The notes under the pieces are model-generated. The model saw only the letters and a program-made list of their open reading frames with translations, was not told where the DNA came from and made no database searches. From NCBI RefSeq assembly GCF_019264375.1, contig NZ_JAHVAI010000003.1:62001-126000 (forward strand): a DNA stretch of 64,000 bases, read 5' to 3'. This stretch comes from Sedimentimonas flavescens (lineage in GTDB: Bacteria > Pseudomonadota > Alphaproteobacteria > Rhodobacterales > Rhodobacteraceae). A program made the position numbers and the translations under genes. Shown one piece after another: positions 8,747 through 16,798 of the stretch. Each line of letters starts with the position of its first letter. The stretch's first letter is position 1.

Positions 8747-10435
8747 TCAGTGGCCCTGTCTGGCGATCCAGCCGGGCGGCGACGAGGGGGCGAGACCGCT
8801 GCGCGCGGTCTCGGCGCATTGCGCAAGGGAACCGAAGCGCACCGCGCGGTTGCTCAGGCCGGGCGCGTAATGGGCGTATTTGCCCGAGTTGGTCATCAGC
8901 ACCTTGGCGCTCGGCGGGAAGACCGGCTCCGAGATCGAGCACCAGCACAGGTCGGGGATGATCTTGACGCCTGCCGCCTCCAGCCGCGCCTTCACACCGT
9001 TCTCGGTGATGGTGGTCAGCGTTCCCCGGCCAAGGGTGACGATGGTCGCCACATCGGGGTGCGTTTGCGTGCCATCCATCAGCGCGGCAAAGGCGGCGCA
9101 TTCGCTGGCCGAAAAATGTGGGCTGCCAAGCGCGACCAGATCGACCTGCTCAGCGCCCTGGTTGAACTCGTCCCACAGGCGGGCGAAATCGGCGGGGCCA
9201 ATGCGGGTGGTGTCGGCGTCGGGGGCAGGTGGCAGCGAGGCCTCGGGCGTGATGCCCGCGATATGCAGCATGGGCGAGGCCGAGGTCGTCCCATAGGCCG
9301 CACAAAGCGCCTTGAGATCGTCGTCCGAGGGGGCGGTGCCCTCAAGCCCTCGGATCAGCGGAATGCGGTCAGGCGCGGCCTGACCGACAAGCCAGCCGAG
9401 CATCGGCCAGAAGGCATCGTCATAGCCCTCGGGCAGCGCGACGTCGATGATACGCCGGGGCGCGCGGTTTTGTTCAAGATAGACACCCGCGCGGGCGGCG
9501 CGACCGGTCAGAGCGATGCACAGATCCATGAAATCGGCGTGTTTCACCGTGCGCGCACCAAGCACGCTGTTGGCATAGATCACCGCGTTGCTTTCGGCCC
9601 AGGCGATATCCTCGCCCGCTGCTGGACGGTCTTCGAGAAGATAGGGCGCGCAGGTGAAGCTCGGCCTTGCGCCCATTTCGACATAGGCATCGGCAAGGCC
9701 CGCGGCGGGGGCGCCGAACTCCTCGCTCACCCCCTGCGCGCGCCAGTTCGCATGATCGACCGAGATCGCGTTCATCGTGGTCGGGACGCGCACCCGCCCG
9801 CCCTTGTCGGCCATCGCGCGGGCAAAGGTGAGGAAGGCGGGGCTGGCGTAGATACAGCCGTCGATATGCACGCGGCTGACATCGGTCAGGCGCGTGGCGC
9901 CCTGTGCCGTGGCCATCGTGGCGATGATCTCCATCGCCAGTCGCGCGGCCTCGCCATGCGCACCGTCAAGGAAGGCGCAGTCGCTTTCGGTTAGTTCCAG
10001 CGGCGCCGACCCGGCGGGGTGGAGCGGCCAGGCATGGGTTCCCGCCTTCAGATGCGTTTCGGTGATCTCGGCGGAGGTCTCGCGCGCCAGCACGTCATAT
10101 TCCGCCGCGCTCAGGCGCAGCACCGCGATCGCGTGGCCAAAGAGACGCCCGGCGATCAACGCACCAAGGGTCAGGATGTCCTCGCCCTCGCGGAAGATCA
10201 GCGCGCGCGGGGCTGCGCCCGCAAAGGCAAGGCCCAGAAGCACACCGCTGCCGGTGCACGATCCGCGGCTTGTGGGCATCATCACGATATGCCCCGCAAG
10301 GGTGCGCCCGTGCTGCGGGTGATGCGCGTCGATGATCTGGCCGGTGGACGGGTTCACCCCACCCCAGACGCTCAGACCCTCCTCGCAGACAAGGAGCGGC
10401 CCCTGAACGGATGCTGAAACGATCTTGGTTGCCAT
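8747..10435 (-). CDS. Fused aconitase X, probable cis-3-hydroxy-L-proline dehydratase
   Basis: A 562-residue single-chain aconitase X. The N-terminal swivel (DUF126, about residues 1-135, with the PTSRGSCTGSGVL loop) is joined to a large DUF521 domain (about 150-562) with cysteines expected to bind an iron-sulfur cluster. Fused bacterial AcnX proteins are known as cis-3-hydroxy-L-proline dehydratases forming delta1-pyrroline-2-carboxylate; archaeal split forms act in the mevalonate pathway. It is first in a minus-strand operon with the deaminase and epimerase genes. The divergent XRE-cupin regulator 164 bases away is the likely controller. Together with the reductase at 11301 it would feed 3-hydroxyproline into proline. 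Confidence 0.9.
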   Translation of the reverse strand: MATKIVSASVQGPLLVCEEGLSVWGGVNPSTGQIIDAHHPQHGRTLAGHIVMMPTSRGSCTGSGVLLGLAFAGAAPRALIFREGEDILTLGALIAGRLFGHAIAVLRLSAAEYDVLARETSAEITETHLKAGTHAWPLHPAGSAPLELTESDCAFLDGAHGEAARLAMEIIATMATAQGATRLTDVSRVHIDGCIYASPAFLTFARAMADKGGRVRVPTTMNAISVDHANWRAQGVSEEFGAPAAGLADAYVEMGARPSFTCAPYLLEDRPAAGEDIAWAESNAVIYANSVLGARTVKHADFMDLCIALTGRAARAGVYLEQNRAPRRIIDVALPEGYDDAFWPMLGWLVGQAAPDRIPLIRGLEGTAPSDDDLKALCAAYGTTSASPMLHIAGITPEASLPPAPDADTTRIGPADFARLWDEFNQGAEQVDLVALGSPHFSASECAAFAALMDGTQTHPDVATIVTLGRGTLTTITENGVKARLEAAGVKIIPDLCWCSISEPVFPPSAKVLMTNSGKYAHYAPGLSNRAVRFGSLAQCAETARSGLAPSSPPGWIARQGH

Positions 10436-10543
10436 GAGTCACCTCGTTGCGGGCAAGAAATCCGGCATTTCGGCCATTTTTCCGGAATCGGAAGAGTGAA
10501 GCCGCGTTTTTGGATTCCCTTTGCTTTTGGCTACTTGCTAATC

Positions 10544-10554
10544 TTGCGCTCACT
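10544..10554 (+). promoter_or_regulatory. Shared 11-base motif TTGCGCTCACT
   Basis: TTGCGCTCACT lies in the divergent gap between aconitase X and the XRE-cupin gene. The identical motif occurs reversed at 16677-16687, in the other divergent control region of the locus. It may be the binding site of the XRE-cupin regulator. The region is otherwise AT-rich with no clear core promoter. Confidence 0.4.
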
Positions 10555-10599
10555 ACAAAAATATGCTTAAACGATCACAACTGGTAAGAAAAGAAAAAT

Positions 10600-11247
10600 A
10601 TGTCGCAAACGGAAAAATCTTCGCATGGTGATGTAGCACCCGAGGCGGATGATGCTTGGGAAGCGGAACGCATGCAATTGCGCTCGGATCTGGGTGCGCG
10701 CATGAAGGCGGTCCGCCAGGCTTGCGGCTTCACGCTTGAGGTTGCAGCCCAGAAAACCGGCCTCGCGCTTTCGACGATCCACAAGATCGAGAACGGGCGC
10801 GTCTCGCCGAGCTACGAGAACCTGGTTCGAATCGCACGGGCCTATGACATCGGTATGGAGCGGCTGTTCTCGGCCGATCACGAGGCGCATCAGACCACGC
10901 GCATGACGGTGACCAAGGCGGGGCAGGGGCGCAAGGTGCGCTCGAAGAACTTCGAATACGAAGTGCTCTGCAATGCGCTGGCGGAAAAGAAGATCATCCC
11001 GCTGGTGACATTGGTCGATCAACGCGCGCCGCTGCGCCCCGAGGATCTGGAATCCCATGATGGGGAAGAGACGCTCTATGTCCTCTCGGGCCGGATCGAG
11101 CTGGTGGTCGAGCATTACCAGCCCGTCATCCTAGAACCCGGCGATTGCGCCTATTTCGACAGCACGCTCAAGCACGGGCTGCGCGCGCTGGACGATGACG
11201 AGGCCAAGATCTTCTGGGCCTGCACCTATATCGACGTGGACAAGTAG
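10600..11247 (+). CDS. XRE-family regulator with C-terminal cupin domain
   Basis: A 215-residue regulator with an HTH_3 domain at about residues 28-85 (GFTLEVAAQKTGLALSTIHK, SPSYENLVRIARAYDI) and a cupin_2 fold at about 140-210 (ESHDGEETLYVLSGRIELV, LEPGDCAYFDSTLKHGLRA). XRE-cupin proteins commonly control amino acid or amine catabolism, with the cupin pocket sensing the substrate. It is the first gene of a probable two-gene unit with the reductase 53 bases downstream and is divergent from aconitase X. Self-regulation and control of the divergent operon are inferred. The ribosome-binding site is only weakly purine-rich (GAAAAGA). Confidence 0.93.
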   Translation: MSQTEKSSHGDVAPEADDAWEAERMQLRSDLGARMKAVRQACGFTLEVAAQKTGLALSTIHKIENGRVSPSYENLVRIARAYDIGMERLFSADHEAHQTTRMTVTKAGQGRKVRSKNFEYEVLCNALAEKKIIPLVTLVDQRAPLRPEDLESHDGEETLYVLSGRIELVVEHYQPVILEPGDCAYFDSTLKHGLRALDDDEAKIFWACTYIDVDK

Positions 11248-11300
11248 GGCGCTCGCCTGCGCTTGGCCACATTCCAAATCCGCAAGGGAGACTGCCGAAT

Positions 11301-12338
11301 ATGGCTGAGCAGAATACCGTTACCTTCGATGCGCTTCTGGCGCGCGTCGAGGCCATCTTTGTGCGTGCCGGGGTGCGCCCGGAAAGCGCGCGCGACGTTG
11401 CGCGCGTGATCGTTGCGGGAGAGCGCGACAACTGCAAGTCGCACGGGATCTACCGCATCGAGGGCTGCCTGCGTGTGCTGGCGGCCGGCAAGGTCGAGCC
11501 CCTCGCCGTTCCCGAAGTTCACGATGCGGGCACATCGGTGATCGAGGTCGATGCGAAGGGCGGGTTCTCGAACCCTGCGTTCTATGCGGCGAAAGATCTG
11601 CTGGTGGCGCGGGCGCGCGAAACGGGCCTTGCCGCGCTGGTGATCCGCGACTGCCTGCATTTTTCGGCGCTCTGGCACGATGTCGAGGCGCTGGCCGAAG
11701 AGGGGCTGGCCTCGCTGTCGATGTGCCCGAGCTATTCTTTCGTGGCGCCCGCGGGCGGCAAGGAGCCGCTGCTTGGCACCAACCCGATCGCCTTCGGCTG
11801 GCCGCGCCGGGGTGAGGCCCCCTATGTCTTCGACTTCGCAACCAGCGTCGCTGCGCGCGGCGAGATCGAGTTGCACCGCCGCGCGGGCACGCCGATCCCC
11901 GAAGGATGGGCGGTCGATCGCGACGGCAACCCCACGACCGACCCCGAAGCGGCACTTGAGGGCGCGATGCTGACCTTCGGGTCGCACAAGGGCTCGGCGA
12001 TCTCGACGATGGTCGAGTTGCTGTCCGGCGCGATGCTGGGCGAGTTCATGAGCAAGGAGGCGCTCGACTTCATGGGCGGCACCGACCTGCTGCCGCGTCA
12101 CGGCGCGCTGGTGCTGGCGCTCGATCCGCAGGTCTTCGCGGCGCGCAGCGGGCGCGATCCGATTGCCGAGGGCGAGCGGCTGCTGACCGCGATCAGCGGG
12201 CAGGGCGCGCGTCTGCCCTCGCAGCGCCGCTTTCAGGCGCGCGCCAAGGCGCTGCGGGACGGGATTACCCTGAGCGATGCCGAGCTCGCGCAGCTTGCGC
12301 GGTTCGAGACGCAGGGTCTGGCCGCCGTTTCCGGCTGA
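11301..12338 (+). CDS. Malate/L-lactate dehydrogenase-family reductase, probable delta1-pyrroline-2-carboxylate reductase
   Basis: A 345-residue member of the Ldh2/DpkA-type NAD(P)H-dependent oxidoreductase family, which has a fold unlike the classical Rossmann dehydrogenases. Motifs CKSHGIYRIEGCL, GTNPIAFGWPR and DFATSVAARGEIELHRR are typical. DpkA-type members reduce delta1-pyrroline-2-carboxylate and delta1-piperideine-2-carboxylate to L-proline and L-pipecolate. Here it lies beside aconitase X and close to the Ser/Thr dehydratase, both expected to make pyrroline-2-carboxylate, so it probably completes 3-hydroxyproline conversion to proline. AGGGAG precedes the ATG. A hairpin terminator follows at 12387. 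Confidence 0.88.
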   Translation: MAEQNTVTFDALLARVEAIFVRAGVRPESARDVARVIVAGERDNCKSHGIYRIEGCLRVLAAGKVEPLAVPEVHDAGTSVIEVDAKGGFSNPAFYAAKDLLVARARETGLAALVIRDCLHFSALWHDVEALAEEGLASLSMCPSYSFVAPAGGKEPLLGTNPIAFGWPRRGEAPYVFDFATSVAARGEIELHRRAGTPIPEGWAVDRDGNPTTDPEAALEGAMLTFGSHKGSAISTMVELLSGAMLGEFMSKEALDFMGGTDLLPRHGALVLALDPQVFAARSGRDPIAEGERLLTAISGQGARLPSQRRFQARAKALRDGITLSDAELAQLARFETQGLAAVSG

Positions 12339-12386
12339 GCGACTCTGCCCCTATCTGATGGGGGCCGCTTGATTCAGATAGTTGCG

Positions 12387-12428
12387 ACGCCTGCCAGGAT
12401 AGCCTCCTGGCAGGTGTTTGTATTTTTG
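12387..12428 (+). terminator. Intrinsic terminator after the reductase gene
   Basis: A 13-bp stem (12387-12399 with 12405-12417, one G-U pair) with loop TAGCC is followed by TTGTATTTTTG. It ends the XRE-cupin/reductase unit 49 bases after the stop codon. Confidence 0.85.
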
Positions 12429-12525
12429 AAAGAAATGCCTCGCGTGACGCTCGGAAAGATGCATTAATCCGATCTGCTAATGCGTGCATTGTACGCCAAG
12501 TTATTCTTCATAGAGTTGAGTAGCG

Positions 12526-13041
12526 ATTTCCAAGAAAACGCGCCTGTCCCCTGTTGCCCTTTGCTGTGCGGGTCTTCTCGCGGCCTGTATGCCGGCCCCT
12601 TCTACCAATGCCGGTTTTCGGAGCGCGCCGTCGATCGTTGGCAGCAGCTCTCACACAGTTGCGCGTCCTGCGTCTGCGGTTGAGGCATCGTTGAACCGCT
12701 ATGCACGCACCTGTATCGACGGCAAGGCATTCCAGACGACCACAACGGGCGGGACGTCCTATCAGGTCTCGAAGGATTATTACTACGCGCGCATCGTCAC
12801 CGAAGGGGGGATCCGGAGCCTCGTCATCAAGCGTGAGATGACCGCCCTGAATATGGTCTATCTCGACCCGTCGCATGAGGGGCCGCAGTACTTCGTTCTG
12901 GCCGACATTCGACAGATCGACAGCGGACATACCCGGTTGGATATTCGTAACGTCAAGCTGACCGGCACCAAGTTGCTACCGTCGCTTCTAGCCTGGGCCG
13001 AGGGGAGCTCGCAAAGCTGCCCTGACCTGTCGCGGATTTGA
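12526..13041 (+). CDS. Lipoprotein with no ordinary start codon
   Basis: The frame encodes a clear lipoprotein signal: SKKTRLSPVALCC, then the lipobox LLAAC with the acylated Cys just before a Met at 12589. No ATG, GTG or TTG exists in frame between the preceding in-frame stop (12517-12519) and that Met. ATT at 12526 is the best candidate start and gives a 171-residue protein with a perfect signal length. The mature part (about 150 residues, two cysteines) is of no recognised family. It ends two bases before the next lipoprotein gene. If translation instead began at 12589 the protein would lose its lipobox. A start-codon mutation or sequence error is possible. Confidence 0.6.
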   Translation: MSKKTRLSPVALCCAGLLAACMPAPSTNAGFRSAPSIVGSSSHTVARPASAVEASLNRYARTCIDGKAFQTTTTGGTSYQVSKDYYYARIVTEGGIRSLVIKREMTALNMVYLDPSHEGPQYFVLADIRQIDSGHTRLDIRNVKLTGTKLLPSLLAWAEGSSQSCPDLSRI

Positions 13042-13043
13042 TC

Positions 13044-13526
13044 ATGCGGGCCCGTTTCTCGAAGATTGCCTACGCGCTTGCGGCAGCGGCACTGACCCTG
13101 GCGGGCTGCGTTGGGACGTTGCCTGCCTATCAGGCCCCGCCGGGTCCGACGAATGTGAGGCTGTCCGGCGTGGCGGAAGGCGGCGCGCTCTCCAGCGTAA
13201 GTGGGCGATTCCTTGTCTATCGGCCGAAGGATGCCTGCACGCATACGCTCGCCGGAACCCTTCCGTTCAAGGAGAATGGAGTGACCACGGTCATTGCGCC
13301 GGGGCAGACGGTCTATCTGTCGGTCGAGTTCACCCGCAGGACGCTGAACTCGACCTCGATGATCGACAGCGCACGCTATCTGCCGGTGCGGCCAGGTATG
13401 TTCTATGACGTCCGGGCAGAGTATCGCGGTTCGGGCTATGAGCTTTCGATCCGCGAAACGCCCATGGGAGGTTCCGGCGCGGGCCGCGAGGTCGGGATCT
13501 TGCCGGGGGAATTGCCCGGGTGCTGA
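13044..13526 (+). CDS. Putative lipoprotein
   Basis: A 160-residue protein with a lipoprotein signal (Arg/Lys start, hydrophobic core, lipobox LAGC at about residues 19-22). The mature part contains DACTHTLAGTLPF and a C-terminal GELPGC; no family is recognised. ATG at 13044 is two bases after the stop of the preceding lipoprotein gene, implying coupled translation; a TTG six bases earlier overlaps that stop and is less likely. The two genes probably make a pair of outer-membrane-anchored proteins. Function is unknown, and a link to hydroxyproline use is not evident. Confidence 0.75.
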   Translation: MRARFSKIAYALAAAALTLAGCVGTLPAYQAPPGPTNVRLSGVAEGGALSSVSGRFLVYRPKDACTHTLAGTLPFKENGVTTVIAPGQTVYLSVEFTRRTLNSTSMIDSARYLPVRPGMFYDVRAEYRGSGYELSIRETPMGGSGAGREVGILPGELPGC

Positions 13527-13578
13527 AAAGGGTGACACCTTGGCGCCATGCGTCGGTGGAGCTATCGCTTTAGAAAAA

Positions 13579-13610
13579 AGAAAGGCGCGGGTTGCGACCC
13601 GCGCCTTTCT
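13579..13610. terminator. Bidirectional intrinsic terminator
   Basis: A perfect 14-bp stem (13579-13592 with 13597-13610) with a TGCG loop lies between the convergent lipoprotein and ABC ATPase genes. A-rich sequence on the left and T-rich sequence on the right give a U run in both directions. Confidence 0.92.
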
Positions 13611-13628
13611 TGTTTGCTTGGTGTCCTC

Positions 13629-14351
13629 TCAGCGTACGCTGGCCAGGAACTTCTTGGTTTCCGGGTGCTGCGGGTCGCCGAAAAGCTGCTCGGGCGCGCC
13701 GATTTCCGCCATGATGCCCTTGTGGAAATAGGCTACGCGGTTCGACACGTCGCGGGCGAAGGCCATTTCATGCGTTACGCAGATCATGGTCATGCCTTCC
13801 TCGGCCAGCATCTTCAGCGTTTCAAGCACCTCGCCCACAAGCTGCGGATCGAGGGCCGAGGTCACCTCGTCGAACAGCATGTAGTCGGGCGACATCGCCA
13901 GCGCGCGGGCGATCGCCATGCGCTGCTGCTGGCCGCCCGACAGGCGCGAGGGGTAGGTGGACAGCTTGTCGCCCAGGCCCACGTGCTTGAGCTGCTTTTC
14001 CGCGATGGCCTCGGCCTCGGCCTTGCCCATGCCGAGCACCTTGCGCGGCGCAAGCGTGACGTTCTCCAGCACGGTCAGGTGCGGGAAGGCATTCCACTGC
14101 TGGAACACGATGCCGATCTTCTGGCGCAGCTTGTTGAGGTTGGTCGATTTGGCATGAACCTCGACGCCATCGACAAGGATCTTGCCTGAGTCGATCGGCT
14201 CAAGCCCGTTGATGCAGGTCAGCAGCGTGGATTTGCCCGACCCCGAGCCACCGATCACGGTGACCACCTCGCCTTTTTCGACGGTCAGGTCGATGCCCTT
14301 GAGAACCTCGAGATGGCCAAAGGATTTGTGGACGTTCTGGATCTCAATCAT
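13629..14351 (-). CDS. Amino acid ABC transporter ATP-binding protein
   Basis: A 240-residue ATPase of the polar amino acid (HisP/GlnQ) family. Walker A GGSGSGKST, Q-loop FQQWNAFPHLT, signature LSGGQQQRMAIARAL, Walker B MLFDEVTSALDP and the switch histidine in CVTHEMAFA are all intact. ATG at 14351 overlaps the preceding permease gene by 8 bases; the 13 extra residues of the longer frame are not conserved. It is last in the binding protein-permease-permease-ATPase operon. The likely cargo is hydroxyproline or proline, inferred from the catabolic genes around it. Confidence 0.95.
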   Translation of the reverse strand: MIEIQNVHKSFGHLEVLKGIDLTVEKGEVVTVIGGSGSGKSTLLTCINGLEPIDSGKILVDGVEVHAKSTNLNKLRQKIGIVFQQWNAFPHLTVLENVTLAPRKVLGMGKAEAEAIAEKQLKHVGLGDKLSTYPSRLSGGQQQRMAIARALAMSPDYMLFDEVTSALDPQLVGEVLETLKMLAEEGMTMICVTHEMAFARDVSNRVAYFHKGIMAEIGAPEQLFGDPQHPETKKFLASVR

Positions 14352-14997
14352 TGGACCACCTTTTTTCGAGATATCCGCCGAAACGGGCAAGCGGGAAGCT
14401 GATGAGGAAGTAGAAGGCGCCGCCGATCATGAGCAGGAAAAGCGGCTCTTGCAGGCGCGTGATGAGGATCTGGGTGGATTTCAGCAGTTCGGTGACCTGA
14501 ACCACATAGACCAGCGCCGAGTCCTTCATGACGCCAAGCGCAAGCCCGATCCATGAGGGCAGGGCCACGCGCGTTGCCAGCGGCATCACGATGTAGCGCA
14601 TGTCCTGGCCCCAGCTCATCCCCAGAGAGCGTGCCGCGCGTCGGGTGGTGGCGGGCACTGCGTCGATGCCGCCGCGCACGATCTCGGCGCAATAGGCCGA
14701 GGTGTAGAGCGAAAGCACCATGCAGGCGACGAAGAAGCCCGACAATTGCAGCTTTAGCACCATGCCAAGGAAGGCATTGGCCAGCACCAACTGGATCAGC
14801 AGCGGCACCGAGCGGAAGATGTCGAGCACGAAGGTCAGCGGCGCTGTCAGCGCTGCGCCGAATTGCACGCGGATCACCCCGAAGGCGATGCCGAGCGCCG
14901 TTCCGATCGCGACCGAGATCGCGGTCACCAGGATCGTCATGCCCGCGCCCTTGGCGAGGAAGATCAGATCGGCGGTCGTGAGGGCGGTATCAAACAT
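14344..14997 (-). CDS. Amino acid ABC transporter permease
   Basis: A 217-residue inner-membrane permease of the HisM/HisQ type with about five transmembrane helices and the cytoplasmic coupling motif around RRAARSLGMSWGQDMRYIVMP (EAA loop). It follows the other permease after 13 bases and overlaps the ATPase gene by 8 bases, so the subunits are probably made in ratio. It should pair with the second permease as a heterodimer. Confidence 0.94.
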   Translation of the reverse strand: MFDTALTTADLIFLAKGAGMTILVTAISVAIGTALGIAFGVIRVQFGAALTAPLTFVLDIFRSVPLLIQLVLANAFLGMVLKLQLSGFFVACMVLSLYTSAYCAEIVRGGIDAVPATTRRAARSLGMSWGQDMRYIVMPLATRVALPSWIGLALGVMKDSALVYVVQVTELLKSTQILITRLQEPLFLLMIGGAFYFLISFPLARFGGYLEKRWSND

Positions 14998-15010
14998 GGT
15001 CGGTCCTCCC

Positions 15011-15676
15011 TCAATACCGGAACAGGCGGGCAGCGATCAGCCGTGCGCTCAGGGTGATGGCCTTGGTGATGATGTAGAAAATCACCCCGGCAATCGCGAA
15101 GAGCTCGAACGTGCGGAAAGTCAGCGCGTTGAGATCCTGCGTCACGCCGTAAAGGTCCGAGTTCATCCCGACGGTGACGCCAAGCGAGGTCATCAGCACG
15201 GCCCAGACCATCTGGTTGGTCATCGGCAAGAACGAGATGCGCAGCATCTGCGGCAGGATGATGTAGCGAAACGCCTGCAACTGGGACATGCCCAGAGACC
15301 GGCCCGCGCGGGTCTGCGTGTCAGGAATTGCCTTGAGCGCGCCGCGGAAGTTCTCGGCCAAGTAGCCCGCGTTGTTGAAGGTGATCCCGATCAGCAGCGA
15401 CACGAAAGGGCTGAAATGGATGCCGAAGCTCGCCACCCCGAAATGCGCCATATAGATCTGGAACAGGGCCGGGGTGTTGCGCGCGATCTCGACCCAGCCG
15501 GTCGCGATGGCCCGAAGCGGACGAGAGCCGGACAGGCGCAGAAGCGTCAGGAGAATGGCGAAAGCGATGCCGATCAGCATCGACAGTACCGCCACTTCCA
15601 TCGTCACCACTGCACCGTCCAGCATCTTGGGAAGCCGGGCAAGCGCCTGGTTCCATTGGAAGGTGTAACCGAACAT
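15011..15676 (-). CDS. Amino acid ABC transporter permease
   Basis: A 221-residue permease, again of the polar amino acid family, with the EAA-loop pattern TRAGRSLGMSQLQAFRYIIL and about five membrane helices. It begins 77 bases after the binding-protein gene, with a hairpin in the gap that may lower its expression relative to the binding protein. It forms the membrane channel with the product of the next gene. Confidence 0.94.
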   Translation of the reverse strand: MFGYTFQWNQALARLPKMLDGAVVTMEVAVLSMLIGIAFAILLTLLRLSGSRPLRAIATGWVEIARNTPALFQIYMAHFGVASFGIHFSPFVSLLIGITFNNAGYLAENFRGALKAIPDTQTRAGRSLGMSQLQAFRYIILPQMLRISFLPMTNQMVWAVLMTSLGVTVGMNSDLYGVTQDLNALTFRTFELFAIAGVIFYIITKAITLSARLIAARLFRY

Positions 15677-15703
15677 TGCTGTTTCCTGCCTGGTCGGATG
15701 CGG

Positions 15704-15734
15704 AAGGAAAAACGGCGCGGGGGCTCCGCGCCGT
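15704..15734 (-). terminator. Attenuating terminator after the binding-protein gene
   Basis: On the minus strand a 9-bp GC stem (15726-15734 with 15712-15720, 5-base loop) is followed by TTTTTCCTT. It lies 20 bases after the binding-protein stop codon, a common arrangement that lets the periplasmic protein be made in excess over the permeases. Confidence 0.75.
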
Positions 15735-15753
15735 CATTGGCTCCGGGTTCCGA

Positions 15754-16560
15754 TCAACGATAGGCGTTGGGAACCGTCAGGTCGGGAAGCTCGCCGCCGA
15801 CCCACTTTTCATACAGTTCGGCATAGCGGCCGGTGCGGATCTGCTGGTTCACGAACAGGTTGAGGTAGTTGATCAGCCCGTATTCGTTGCGGCTGGTGAA
15901 CAGCGCCACATAGTCGGTGTCGAAGGGGGCCTTGCCGACCACCGAGATGCCCGGGAAGTTGCCGGTCTTGACGTTGGCCATCGCGACGGTCGAGGTCGAG
16001 ACGGTCGCGTCAAGCTGGCCCTGGCTGAGTGCCAGGAACACGTCGGCCTGGGTTTGGTAGGGGCGGAACTCGCCCTCGCCCCACTCCTGCACCTGCTTTT
16101 CAAGCGCGATGGCCTCGTAGGTGCCGGCGACGGCGCCGACGGTGTGGCCCTTCATGCCTTCATACGAGGCGATGCCTGCGCCGTCATTGGCGGTCACGGC
16201 CATCTCAAAGGCGAAGTAGGGGATCGTGAAGCCCACGGTCTTTGCGCGTTCGAGCGTGTCCGAGGTCGAGGCGACGCCGACATCCACGCGGCCCGACATC
16301 AGCGCGGGGATGCGCTCGGGGAACGGGGTCTCGACGATTTCGGCGCTCACGCCAAGTGCGGCGGCAAGGTCGTTGCAGTAATCGACGTCGAAGCCGACCG
16401 GCTCGTTATTCGCGTCGCGCATCCCCATCGGCGGGAAGTCGAGAACGACTGCGCAGCGCAGTGTGCCCGAAGCGATGATGTCGTCCAGCTTGTCGGCCTG
16501 AGCAGCACCGGCAAAGCCGGTAGCAGCGATCAGCGCGGTAGCCATGATGGTTTTTTTCAT
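15754..16560 (-). CDS. Periplasmic amino acid-binding protein of the ABC transporter
   Basis: A 268-residue substrate-binding protein (SBP_bac_3 type). A Sec signal peptide occupies about residues 1-22 (MKKTIMATALIAATGFAGAAQA). The mature protein begins DKLDDIIASGTLRCAVVLDFPP and includes GFDVDYCNDLAAALG and the SGRVDVG motif that binds the amino-acid group. It is first in the transporter operon and divergent from the semialdehyde dehydrogenase gene. Hydroxyproline isomers or proline are the probable ligands by context only. Confidence 0.93.
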   Translation of the reverse strand: MKKTIMATALIAATGFAGAAQADKLDDIIASGTLRCAVVLDFPPMGMRDANNEPVGFDVDYCNDLAAALGVSAEIVETPFPERIPALMSGRVDVGVASTSDTLERAKTVGFTIPYFAFEMAVTANDGAGIASYEGMKGHTVGAVAGTYEAIALEKQVQEWGEGEFRPYQTQADVFLALSQGQLDATVSTSTVAMANVKTGNFPGISVVGKAPFDTDYVALFTSRNEYGLINYLNLFVNQQIRTGRYAELYEKWVGGELPDLTVPNAYR

Positions 16561-16676
16561 TGGTTGAACCCCTCTGTTGATTCCTGAGCGAACATGAAAT
16601 GTTTTCTTCTTTGTTGCAAGAAATTTTCATATAAGAAAAATGCTGGCGCGTCGAGAAAATTTTGAGTATCGACGCA

Positions 16677-16687
16677 AGTGAGCGCAA
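16677..16687 (-). promoter_or_regulatory. Second copy of motif TTGCGCTCACT
   Basis: The reverse complement of the 11-base motif at 10544-10554 lies in the 238-base divergent gap between the binding-protein gene and the dehydrogenase gene. A short palindrome AACAT-GAA-ATGTT (16591-16603) and a GCAAGAAAT element (16616-16624, also at 10453-10461) are nearby. This suggests shared control of both units. Confidence 0.4.
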
Positions 16688-16798
16688 TTGCTTGAATTTT
16701 CGTTCGAGAAAAAACGGCCGATTGCGGCGCCCAGGGCCGGAACGGCAGCGATCGCGGGCGCGAAAATGCCCTCGCGGCGGCAAATGGAAGGGATTCCC

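Noticed and set aside
8099-9994. 631-codon open frame on the plus strand
   Set aside because: Antisense to the deaminase and aconitase X genes, which are well supported.
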